Shown here: piece by piece, positions 54,616-64,000 of the stretch
How the letters are laid out: each line of letters opens with the position of its first letter
Position numbering within the stretch: the stretch's first letter is position 1
NCBI GenBank assembly: GCA_947095535.1
Contig: OX352773.1
Span: 103,369,948-103,433,947, forward strand
Length of the DNA: 64,000 nt
Reading direction: 5' to 3'
From: Poecilobothrus nobilitatus
Lineage: Eukaryota > Arthropoda > Insecta > Diptera > Dolichopodidae
Notes under the pieces: model-generated
Seen by the model: the letters and a program-made list of their open reading frames with translations, nothing else
Database searches by the model: none
Told to the model about the DNA's origin: nothing
Translations under genes and position numbers: made by a program

Positions 54616-57481
54616 TTGCCAATTTTAGAGTAAATTTTTGCAATGTTCGTGGTCTGCAGTCGAATTTTCTTGCCGTCCAACGCCACCTCAATTCAGTAAA
54701 ACCAGCAATATTAGCATTATGTGAGACCTAGGTGGTTGGAGAGGACGACAACTTTGTCGTTGACAATTACTCGTTTGTCTCTCATTTTGTGCCTCATAGG
54801 GGAGTCGCTCTTTGTGTTAGAAATGATGTCGCTTACAGCGTTCTTCACAAATATAAGTGTTCCAACCAAATATTCCACTACATTTGGATAAAAATTATTG
54901 TTGCTAGGCACATCATTCATTTAAGTTACTTATACAGATCTACAAACTCTAGTGAACTGGAGTCTATTTCGGAGATTGAAAATCTTCCCAACCAGATTAA
55001 TGAACTTTTGGAATTAAATCCACAATCTGAAATTGTTGTGGCTGGTGATTTCAATATTCATAATAGAAACTGGCTCCACTACTCCAATGACAATTCTCCC
55101 AGTCAAAACTTAATTGGGAAACAAGTTGAGCTTTTCGCTTCATTATTCCATCTTACTTAACTTGCCCAAAATCCCACTAGAATTCCCGACCGTGTAGACC
55201 AGATTGGTTATCTCCTAGATCTATTTCTGACTACACATCCTGAGAAATACAAGGTCTCAGTTAGCTTTCCTCTTGGTTGTTCCGACCACTGCTTGATTAA
55301 TACTAGCTTCTAGCTTAGCACTCAGACCAGTCAAAGACCTGTCCCAAAAAAATAGTATGGCGTTATAGCAATGCTAACTGGGAAGGTTTAAATTAATTTT
55401 TTAAAGCTTTTGATTGGTCTTTGTGTTTTAGCAACAGAAATGTTGACTTTGCAACCAATGCGATTAGTGAAATAATTCTTCTAGGGATGACAGCTTACAT
55501 TCCTCACTCTACGAAAAGTATTAAAAGACCACCTTTGCTAAGAGCCTTAACGGTAAAAGTGGAGGTTCTTCGTTCCCGCCTTCGGTTGATAACAATGACG
55601 GAATTGTATCCGATCCCAAAGAAAAAGCAGATTTATTTGCCAAAAATTTCACCTCCAATTCAACATTGCCCCAGTCAACACAAATACCATGCATTCTTCC
55701 CGAGGTTAACTGCTCCTAAGGTACAATTTCTTTTAGAATTCGTGCAGTTCTTAAAGCTCTTAAAAATTTGGATACAAAAAAGTCAGCCGATCCAGATGGC
55801 ATTACTGCCACAGTTTTAAAAAATACTTTTTCTACTATTGCGAAACCATTGCGCAATCTCTTCCATTTATCACTCTGTTCGGGTAGATATCCTACCCAGT
55901 GGAAGACAGCGCACATACATCCCATCCCAAAAAAGGGAGAAAAAAAGCGATCTCTCAAACTACCGCCCTATTGCTATCACTTCGGTCCTCTCCAAAATAA
56001 TGGAAAATTTAATAAATACAAAGCTTCTGAAACATCTGCAAAACAAAGGATTAATTCATGATCGTCAATATGGGTTTCGAACCCATCGGTGAACAGGTGA
56101 TCTCATGACATGCCTCTGTGAAAGGCTCAACAACAGCCTCGACCATACAGGGGAGTCCCATGTTGTCGCTTTGGACATTTCTAAAGCTTTTGACCGAGTT
56201 TGGCATGATGCTTTAATTGCTAAATGCAAAGCAATGGGCCTCGGTGGTGTATTTGTAAAATGGATTGGAGATTTTTTTTCGAATCGTTCGATTCGTGTCC
56301 TGGGCGATGGTTATTCTTCAGACCAATTCAAAATTAATGCTGGTATCACTCAAGGATCTGTTATCTTTCCGAAACTTTACCTAATATTTATAAACGGTCT
56401 TTTAAGTATAACCTCCAATCCAATTCATAGTTTTGCAGACGACAGCACGCTCGTTGCTTCTTATGAAGACAACGACAGTAAATATTCTGCTTCGCTTGAG
56501 CTAAATCTCGATTTGGACAAAATTTCTAATTGGGGCAAAATCAACAGAGTCGATTTTAACTCTAAGAAAACTCAGTGCTGTTAAGTCTTTCGGAAAAGAA
56601 ACTCTTCAATCCCAACTTTAACTTTTCAAGGGGAAGTTTTCCAGTATGCGGGTGAGCTCAACATCTTGAGCATGGAGCTAAATCAAAACTTAAATTGGTG
56701 CAATCATATTTTTGGCATAGCTAAAGATGCATCTAGGTGTATGGGTTTCCTGTATCGTTGTAAGGCCTTCTTTTCATCTTCTGATCACCTAAATATCTAT
56801 AAAACATATATAAGACCGAAGATGGAATACAATGCACACATTTGGGAAGGAGCCTCCGAAACGGCATTGGGATTTCTCGATAAAGTGCAAAATAGAGCAT
56901 TTCGTCTAATAAATGATCCCAATGTCACCTCTACGTTCTCTCCACTCGATCTACGGCCCCTAACAGGAACACTTACCCTCTTTTATAGATACCTTATAGA
57001 GTTGGGTTCTTGCTCTAACGAGATTTAAAGTTTGATGCCTCTCAAAGCATTCCAAAGAGAAACAAGGAGAGCCTCTGCTGCCCATCCCTATGTAGTTCAA
57101 ATTCATAGATGGCATAATTCGGCTTATGGAAATTGGTTTGTAGTACGAACATCGCGAATGTGGAACCATCTTCCACCTCATGTGTTCCTCAGAATTGGTG
57201 ATGATTATATTTACAATGTGCAAAGATTCAAGGTGAATATTAACAACTTTGTTCAAAATATGCCTGCCAATTTGAAATCTATTTTCTTTCCTTAACTCAA
57301 CTTCCTATGACCAGGCAGTACAGTAGTACTAAAGGTCGTATAACCTATTGTTTGGTCAAAAAAGGGAGGTAGTGTTTAGTGGGTTAAAGTCACAGACACT
57401 CTTAGAGGAGCCGTGCTCGTTTTCACTCCTCTATAGTGTCTTTCGATGATTCCCACCTACCCTCACAAAAAAAAAAAAAAA
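53247..57481 (+). mobile_element. LINE-2: long LINE copy inserted in BEL-4 integrase
   Basis: A T-rich 5' region without ORF (53247-54615) leads to the endonuclease (VNFCNVRGLQSNFLAVQRHL, PAILALCET, VVAGDFNIHNRNWLHYSND). The polymerase follows at 55740-56584: DGITATVLKNTFSTI, LSNYRPIAITSVLSKIMEN, VVALDISKAFDRVWH and the catalytic FADDSTLVASY. The C-terminus is at 56666-57295 (IYKTYIRPKMEYNAHIW). The copy ends in a run of A at 57466-57481. The flanking BEL sequence continues on both sides (TYEEFSTILT before, VEACLNSRPL after). Frameshifts make it inactive. No ORF1 is recognisable here or in LINE-1. Confidence 0.87.
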
Positions 57482-57843
57482 AATCCAAATTGTTGAATTG
57501 TTGAAGCTTGTTTGAATTCGAGACCGTTATTCCCAATGACTCAGGAATTTAATGATCTGAACGTGCTAACTCCTTCGCATTTTCTAACCGGAGATGTGCT
57601 AATGACACCACCTGAACCACTCTAATATTTCGTTTGCAACAGCATTCTAAATAGTTAGTTAAACAAGATAATATGGCAAAACTAGTATACGATGACATTA
57701 GAAAATGTCTGAAATTGCAAATATTCAATAGAATATCGTTATCGTTAAAACTAAAACCGCGTTACTTAAACGACCGGTCACAAAATTGTGCGTACTACCG
57801 TTTGATAACAAAGAAATTGAACGCAATACTAACACTGATTGAA
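57482..57843 (+). pseudogene. BEL-4 pol, third part: end of integrase and DUF5641
   Basis: VEACLNSRPLFPMTQEFNDL and LTPSHFLTGDVLMTPPEPL follow directly after the LINE-2 poly-A tail. A deletion removes most of DUF5641; the end TALLKRPVTKLCVLPFDNKE is close to the BEL-1 end FKRPISKLCVLP. The stop is at about 57841. Confidence 0.85.
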
Positions 57844-57954
57844 ATATAATAACAACTATAACCTATACTTATGATTAATACATCTATACTTTTACAATAC
57901 TTATAATAATAATGCATTACTTATAATAATAATGCTTACTCAAATATTGTTATT
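57844..57954. other. BEL-4 3' untranslated stretch
   Basis: Short AT-rich DNA with two copies of CTTATAATAATAATGC between pol and LTR-B copy 3. No env and no clear polypurine tract is visible. Confidence 0.55.
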
Positions 57955-58260
57955 TTCATTTTATATTCGCTGCATTTTTATACATAAAAATTAAATGTTT
58001 GAATAAAATACAATATTGCACTAAGTAAATTAACTTATGTATGTAATGTAAACTGTTGTAAAATTTTAATGTAGATTTAAAGTAATGTAGGTTAGTATAA
58101 AAATATTTTAAGTTTATAATACGGAAAATAATTGTACTAAAGTTTTAACGATATTCAAGGTGTAATTAATGCTGATTTTAGTATTTAATTTATATATAAA
58201 GATGTAAATTTATAATAATTCGACAGAACCAAATAAACAGTTTATCAACAAACAAAACAT
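57955..58260 (+). repeat. LTR-B, copy 3
   Basis: Contains CTGCATTTTTATACATAAAA, TAATGTAAACTGTTG, ATACGGAAAATAATTGTACT and ends AACAAAACAT. It is the right LTR of the first internal copy and the left LTR of the second. Confidence 0.88.
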
Positions 58261-58715
58261 TCCCATAGATGATATCAAATTAAACACACATTTGCCACAC
58301 AAGTCGGCACCTTATCTGGCCACACGGGTTCTAAAACAAATAGCCATAGATGAAAAATAGAATTTTCCTTTGGGATCTGAATAGGCAATTGATTCGTTTT
58401 ATGTAGACGATTTACTATCAGGTGCAGACACTGTAGAAACAGCAGTACAATTGCAAAAGGAATTAATAGAATTAATGAGAGCTGGAGCTTTTTCTCTACG
58501 CAAATGGACATCCAATGATGAGAACTTATTAAATGCTGTGCCTGAAAGCCACCCAGAGATAAATATACCTTTATGTCTGAACAAAGAGTCTCTGAAAACA
58601 TTAGGGATACATTGGCACCCCCAAGCTGACGTTTTTTCTTATGCATTACATCCAAATGAAAATAAATGTGAAGTCTGGACTAAAACGCAGATTCTGTCGG
58701 AAATTGCGAAGTTGT
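58261..58715 (+). pseudogene. BEL-4 second internal copy (polymerase palm, truncated)
   Basis: This repeats the start of the first internal copy at high identity: SAPYLATRVL, FYVDDLLSGADTVETAVQLQ, LRKWTSNDENLLNA. It retains a stretch (CACGGGTTCT near 58322) deleted from the first copy. It runs on to GIHWHPQADVFSYALHPNEN and ILSEIAKLFD and then breaks off in a TTATGATTATGAT simple repeat. Confidence 0.87.
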
Positions 58716-59060
58716 TCGATTATGATTATGATAACCATAATCAGAATCATAATCATTCATAAATTCAGATTTATATATTATTCATTCTCATAAATAATTT
58801 TATTATAAAATAAACTCAAAAATTTATTATTATTTTAAATTATATTATAGTAAATATTAGTTCTTAACTGAAACTCATAAAGTTTCCATTTAATATAAGA
58901 CCTATTATTTTAAAAACGTTTCAATTCTAAAACTCTCAGATGTGCACCCCATACATAGCATAAATTTATCTATTATTCAGTAAATACAGTAATACCTTAT
59001 ATTTACTTATTCTTTAACATTTTTAAAATTCACACTCGATCCAGTCAAAAAGAAATCAAT
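58716..59060. other. AT-rich DNA after BEL-4
   Basis: Begins with a TTATGATTATGATAACC and AATCAGAATCATAATC simple repeat, then AT-rich sequence without a recognisable feature. Confidence 0.5.
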
Positions 59061-59102
59061 TTTACGCTATTTACTAAAATTAAGCTATTTCAACATCTTT
59101 GA
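59061..59102. repeat. 42 bp direct repeat, left copy
   Basis: Starts TTTACGCTATTTACTAAAAT and ends CATCTTTGA. It is identical to 60615-60656. Confidence 0.9.
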
Positions 59103-60614
59103 AATCTTTTTTTAATAGATTTACGGGCTTTATATTTCGCAACTATAAAATTTTTAAAATCGTTCTAATCCAGAGTTCTCTTATATTTCCTAAAAAGTTT
59201 TTTTTACGTTGCTCTTGTATCTCATTATTCCACCATGGTACAATTTTTCTTGTTGAGTAATTTTTGTCAGAGGTATCGCTTTTTCAGCTGCGTAAAGGAT
59301 TTTATTCCTTAAAAATAACTCATGTTCATTTATATTTATAAATCCTCTCCGAGGTAGTTGTAAATTAAGGTTATTTTTAAAAAGGTCCCAATTTGCTTTT
59401 CTAATGTTGTATTTTTTTCTTGAAGAATCTTGAAGAATGAAGAATTAAATTCTATATTAGACATTTCTGATTCAGAAAAACTATTAGTATTTGTTTCACT
59501 TACATTATTTTTTTAGTATTAATTTTTAATTTTTTATTCTCATTTCTCTGTTCTTTTTTAATAGCTTTCAAAGCTCTTTTTGAAGTTTTAAGAGGAGGTA
59601 TTGTAATATTTTTATTAGCTTGAACTTTTGTTTTATTTTTTAAAATTGGAATATTATTACCTGTTATTGATACAATATTATTTTTTTGATTTAAAACATT
59701 ATTATCTGCTTCAGTTTTTTCAATATCAGCATTTATTAATGTTTCATTTGTATAATCAGCGTCTATTTCTCATTCTCTTTTAAAATTGCTCTTGTCTCAG
59801 TGTTACATTTACATTTACATGTGCATTGTTTTGAATTGTTATTATTGAAAATAATACTAGAATAAGTTCTTCTCTAACAGAAAGAGGGTTTCTCTGTCTG
59901 TATCTACCATTTGCTTCACGTATATCTGTTTTTTCTAACGTTTTGATTTTTTGTATTTCCCTTTCTTTTAGAAATATAGGACAGGTTTTTGAAAAAGCAT
60001 GATGAGATTGAAGACAGTTGAGAAATTTAGATGGCCTATCACATATTTCATTTTTTTCAGTATTATGAATTTTATTTCCAGAATTTGAACAATTTTTTTC
60101 CAGTTTACAATTGTTGGTTATATGTCCAAAACGTAAACAATTGTAACATCTTACAGGAGCAGGAATGTACGGACGTATTCTCATTATCTGATATCCAATT
60201 TCTATGTATTCTGGAAGTTCTGATGTTGTAAAAGTAAAAATATAGAGGTCACCTTCTTCCATTTCATTTGTTTCTTTATTTTTTCACTTTATTCTTCTAT
60301 AATCTGTTACAAATTAATTTTTTAGATTATCCAAGATATGTTGCTGTTCAAGATACTTTAAATCTGGACAAAAAGCTTTTTTGATTAATCGTTTCATGTT
60401 CATAAATATTAATTTTTGTAGTGGCATCTAGATTTTTTAGTTGTATTAAATTTTTTAGCTTGGTTTACTGTTTTTGTTTCAAGAAGAATTTTTCCATTTC
60501 TCAATTTGGTACATTTCTTAATATCACCTGCTACCAATGATATTACTGCTTTTAGTAGAAAAGGCGATATTTTCTCCATACTTAAATTAGCTTATTTCGC
60601 TATTTACGCTATTT

Positions 60615-60656
60615 TTTACGCTATTTACTAAAATTAAGCTATTTCAACATCTTTGA
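60615..60656. repeat. 42 bp direct repeat, right copy
   Basis: Identical to 59061-59102. It lies upstream of the minus-strand ORF1 and 58 bases before the assembly gap. Confidence 0.9.
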
Positions 60657-60714
60657 TATTTTAAATTCCAAATCTCTCAAATGAGAAAAACATTTAAAAA
60701 AAGTTCACCACTGG

Positions 60715-60914
60715 NNNNNNNNNNNNNNNNNNNNNNNNNNNNNNNNNNNNNNNNNNNNNNNNNNNNNNNNNNNNNNNNNNNNNNNNNNNNNNNNNNNNNN
60801 NNNNNNNNNNNNNNNNNNNNNNNNNNNNNNNNNNNNNNNNNNNNNNNNNNNNNNNNNNNNNNNNNNNNNNNNNNNNNNNNNNNNNNNNNNNNNNNNNNNN
60901 NNNNNNNNNNNNNN
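60715..60914. other. Assembly gap, exactly 200 N
   Basis: A run of 200 undetermined bases. The round length suggests a placeholder and not a measured distance. Open frames that span it are meaningless. Confidence 0.99.
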
Positions 60915-62608
60915 AATCATTTATAAATATTAAAAAATGCATTGACATAATTATGATTGGTGAAACTTGGATATATTCCGATGAGGAGATTTTTTTTAAT
61001 ATCCCTGGGTATACAGCTTCATTTATTTCTAATAATTTGAATAGAGGAGGTGGGGCTGCTATTTATGTCAAGCAAAACATTGATTATAAATCCTGGAAGT
61101 CTCGGAACAATTTAATACAATAATTATATTATTAGATGGCAACACTCCAGTTATTAAGCTTGCTGTGTGCTACAAGAGTCCTAGTGAAAATAATAGTGCA
61201 TTTATTTCACACTTAGATTCAATTTTTAAGAAATATAAAAATATTGTGATGGTGGGCGATACTAATATTGATTTATTATCTGATACAGAGCTTTCCAGAT
61301 CTTATAAAACAATGCTGGAATATAACGCGATTGATATAAAGAATGGGTTAACTAAAAAAGATGCTACTAGAGTTACAGAAAACACTTTTACAATTATTGA
61401 TCATATACTGTCGGATTTAAAAAATGAAAAGTATGATTTTAGAATTACTACTCAAGATGTAGTTAATCTGGACCATAAAGCGATCATAATCAGGATAAAT
61501 AAAATTATAAAAAAACGTGAACCTATCTTCAACAAGGAAATATGTGTTACAAACATCCAAAAATTTAAGGCTCAAGTTAGTAATCTACTTCTAACAAATA
61601 GTTGTGATAGTGTGGATGATCTTATTAAAATATTACAATTGGCTAATGAGAACCCTACTGTTAGAAAGGTAATAAGAATTAGAAAAGATAATCAGTGGAT
61701 GACTAAACAAATATTATACTTAATTGAAAAAAGAAATAAATTATTTAAAAAGCTAAAGAAGAATCCAAATTGTGTGGAAATTCAAGCTAAATTTAAAGAA
61801 TTGAAAAACATTGTTACAAGGGAAATAAAACGAGAAAAACAAAATTACTTTAATTATAAAATTCACTTAGCTGGGTCTGACCATAGAAAAATCTGGCAGG
61901 TGGTCAACAGTTGTATTATGAAAAAGTCGTCTGATAGTAGTAAAGTTATTAATGAAATAAATAATAATGGAATTAAAATATATGATAACTTTAGTATTGC
62001 TAATGCATTTAACATGTATTTCAGTCACATTGGTAATAGATTAGCAGATGATATTGTTGATGCAGAGGAATACACAGTAAAAAACAGGTTTATAGATCGG
62101 TCTATTTTTCTAAATCCAACAAACGAAATAGAAGTATGTAACACTATTAAGCTGCTGAAAAATAATTCACCAGGAGCTGATAATATAACGGCATCAAATC
62201 TAAAACATGTGGCAACAATTATAGCAGCTAAAATCCAATTACAGACCTATTACTCTTACAAGTTGCTTGGGAAAGATATTTGAAAAAATTATAAATGGTT
62301 TATCTTTATCTTTACGTAGACAACTATTGTCATCATGCTTTACTTTTGATGTTTTGAATAATAGTATTTCTATCCAATCTCTTAATAACAAGTTTAGACT
62401 TAACGGTAGTGTTAGGCAAACTAGAAATACTAAATTTTTAATGGACTACAAACATAATACAGAGTACGGTAGAAATGAACCCATCAACAGATGTTTTACT
62501 ACTTTTAACAAAATTAGTCATCTCTATTCTACATCTATCTCCAGAAATACGTTCAAACAACACATTTTACAACTACATTTTTCCAATTTAATGACCTTAG
62601 ACAATTAA
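60915..62608 (+). pseudogene. LINE-6: endonuclease and linker with shrunken polymerase
   Basis: The endonuclease begins after the gap (IIMIGETWIYSDEEIF, NRGGGAAIYVKQNIDYK). A stop and frameshift near 61120 precede the long frame 61165-62283, with IVMVGDTNIDLLSDTEL and the linker KRNKLFKKLKKNPNCVEIQ. The polymerase starts at NSPGADNITASNLKH. At about 62231 it jumps to a 66 bp piece of the finger region (also at 63249), and then directly to the C-terminal part (VRQTRNTKFLMDYKHNT) ending at 62606. The whole catalytic core is absent. The upstream part lies beyond the gap. Confidence 0.83.
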
Positions 62609-63144
62609 TTCTTACTTAAGCAAAAAAAAAAAATTTTTTTTTTTTAATTATGATATAATTTTAAACATAACACATTTATTGTATTGCATTATAATACAAT
62701 TAATGTTTTTCATTTAGTTCATTTTTTTTTTTTTGTACATTTTATAAATAGTAATTTCATGCTTTCAAGTACTGTTAATAAAAAAAAAAATGTTCATTTT
62801 TTTTTTTTAATTTTACTTCTACGTAATAATAAGATATTTATTTACGTTTAATTTGCTACATAAGTTATTACATAAAATGTTAAATTGATTGTCATTATAT
62901 ATATGTACATATCTGTACTGATATCATATTTCAATTTTTTTTGTTAAAATAAAGTTGTTAATGTAGTTTAAATAAAAAATTAATAATAACAATAACAATA
63001 AATTAACCTTTTTTAGGTTTTAAGTTATTATAAATGTAGTTTTAAGTCATTGTTTTGTTTAATTTTAATTATAAGCATTAATTTAAGAATTTTTTTTGTA
63101 ACGACCTTGCTTAGGTTTTGTAAAATAAAATAAAAATAAAATAA
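62609..63144 (+). other. 3' UTR and tail of LINE-6
   Basis: T-rich and A-rich DNA ending at about 63120-63143 in AAAATAAAATAAAAATAAAA, the repeat tail of the LINE. LINE-7 starts directly after it. Confidence 0.65.
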
Positions 63145-64000
63145 ACTTGCGTATCTGATTAATAGATGTCTCTCAACTGGTATTTATCCTGAATGTTTAA
63201 AGTCAAGTTTGATAGTACCAATACATAAGTCGGGCTTAACTTCTGAAATATCCAATTACAGACCTATTACTCTTACAAGTTGCTTGGGAAAGATATTTGA
63301 AAAAATTATAAATGGTAGGATACAAAACTTTATTCAGAAAGTGGTAGGTTTTGATGCCAATCAATTTCAAAAAGATATTGGTACTGATTCTGCAGTTTTA
63401 GTTTCAACCAACTCTATAACCAATAAGTTAGATAAAGGAAACTATCTATGCTCAGTGTTCGTCGATCTAAAAAAGGCCTTTGATACAGTGAACCATAATA
63501 TTCTACTTGAAAGACTGCATGAAATTGGGATACGGGGAAACGCTCTTGATCTTCTTAGATCTTATCTACAAGATAGGATCATAACTACAAAAATAAATGG
63601 TGTATTAAGTAACCAGTGTAGTATAAATATTGGGATTCCACAAGGATCAGTTTTAGGACCTACTTTATACCTACTTTATATTCATAACATTCAATGTGCT
63701 AATTTACAAGCCGATTACAAGATTTTTGCAGATGACACTTTGCTTATTTATAATGCTAAAACTAGTGAAGAATTAGAAAAAACAATAAATGAGGACTTGC
63801 GCAAATATATTAATTGGCTTAAAGGTAACAAATTAAGTATAAATGCTGACAAAACTAAAGTTATGATATATAAAATAAAAAATAAAGCAGATATAAATCC
63901 AAAAATAATCATAAACAATGTTGTAATCGAAAGAGTTTCTACATATAGGTATCTTGGTGTAAGTTGGTGGTGCTGAGGTGGGAAAATCACATAAACAGAA
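63145..64000 (+). CDS. LINE-7 reverse transcriptase, 5' truncated, runs off the window
   Basis: The frame 63209-63976 (open further upstream as LINRCLSTGIYPECLKSSLI) covers most of a LINE polymerase. It has SNYRPITLTSCLGKIFEKII, SVFVDLKKAFDTVNHNILLE with the first catalytic aspartate, IGIPQGSVLGPTLYLLYIHN, and KIFADDTLLIYNAK with the catalytic pair intact. A stop at 63974 follows YRYLGV; the family sequence seems to continue in another frame (RWENHIN), so there is probably one frameshift. It is the same family as LINE-6. The finger segment is identical to that in LINE-6 over about 66 bases. Confidence 0.87.

Larger units (their letters stand above)
47757..58715 (+). mobile_element. BEL-4: defective LTR-B element with tandem LTR-internal-LTR-internal structure
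   Basis: After removing nested insertions the order is LTR-B (47757-47979), pol from mid reverse transcriptase to the end of integrase (47980-49351, 52535-53246, 57482-57843), LTR-B again (about 57955-58260), then the same internal start again (58261-58715). Both internal copies begin TCCCATAGA immediately after AACAAAACAT of the LTR, so both lack primer-binding site, gag, protease and the polymerase fingers. Both also share one extra base at CACAAGTCGGCACC. The first internal copy contains a hAT transposon and LINE-2. Confidence 0.85.
59061..60656 (-). pseudogene. Minus-strand LINE remnant with CCHC-type ORF1
   Basis: From high to low coordinates: MEKISPFLLKAVISLVAGDI near 60580 begins an ORF1. 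The frame 60262-59780 follows with LPEYIEIGYQIMRIRPYIP, CYNCLRFGHITNNC, and two further degraded cysteine motifs. This is the gag-like ORF1 of I/Jockey-group LINEs. Near 59300-59110 a second part encodes the linker of ORF2 (RKIVPWWNNEIQEQRKKN, AKYKARKSIKK). The endonuclease and polymerase are missing. A perfect 42 bp direct repeat lies at both ends. Confidence 0.72.

Noticed and set aside
54717..54920. Minus-strand 67-codon frame
   Set aside because: It is antisense to the LINE-2 endonuclease and has no recognised features.
60681..60948. Open frames spanning the run of N
   Set aside because: They exist only because N codons are read as open; they carry no sequence information.

Overview
The window is eukaryotic, very AT-rich, and made almost entirely of transposable elements in many states of decay. 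The element set (BEL/Pao LTR retrotransposons, several LINE families with endonuclease plus reverse transcriptase, a Ty1/copia remnant, a hAT transposon, a Polinton-type integrase and tRNA-derived SINEs), together with an insect-like soluble inorganic pyrophosphatase, points to an arthropod, most likely an insect. I cannot name the species. A run of exactly 200 N (60715-60914) shows that this is an assembled scaffold.

The one host gene I can support is an inorganic pyrophosphatase (orthologue of Drosophila Nurf-38). It is split over at least five exons (7268-7433, 7492-7721, 13106-13257, 13316-13425, 13483-13514). Its frame stays open across every splice junction, and it carries the metal-binding aspartate signature. 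A 5.4 kb intron (7722-13105) holds a minus-strand LINE broken by a SINE and a plus-strand LINE with an RNase H domain. Just downstream (about 13805-14160) lies a degraded partial copy of the same gene. The N-terminal exon or exons were not found.

Layout: 1-7267 holds AT-rich DNA, a fold-back element, a LINE remnant and an RTE-type LINE remnant. 7268-14160 is the pyrophosphatase gene and its pseudogene. 14185-21900 holds LINE remnants, a second SINE, a copia fragment split by a 0.5 kb MITE, and a Polinton-like integrase. 22183-30999 is an almost complete BEL/Pao element (BEL-1) with both LTRs, a primer-binding site, a repeat-filled leader, gag, pol and a polypurine tract. It sits inside a LINE that resumes at 31005, with a 5 bp target duplication. 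32300-39239 holds a BEL fragment, an LTR of a second family (LTR-B) and a BEL element with an env-like region (BEL-3). 39265-47498 holds two LINEs, one carrying an insertion with a 477 bp tandem array. 47757-58715 is a defective LTR-B BEL element in the order LTR-internal-LTR-internal, interrupted by a hAT element (8 bp target duplication, itself containing another element) and by a full-length LINE. 58740-64000 holds LINE remnants on both strands around the assembly gap.

The genes do not form a pathway. What the window records is a history of nested insertions. The best leads are the LTR-internal-LTR-internal array with a shared defect, the 477 bp array, the hairpin repeats in the BEL-1 leader, and the duplicated pyrophosphatase exons. 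I saw nothing that looks like a new functional system.
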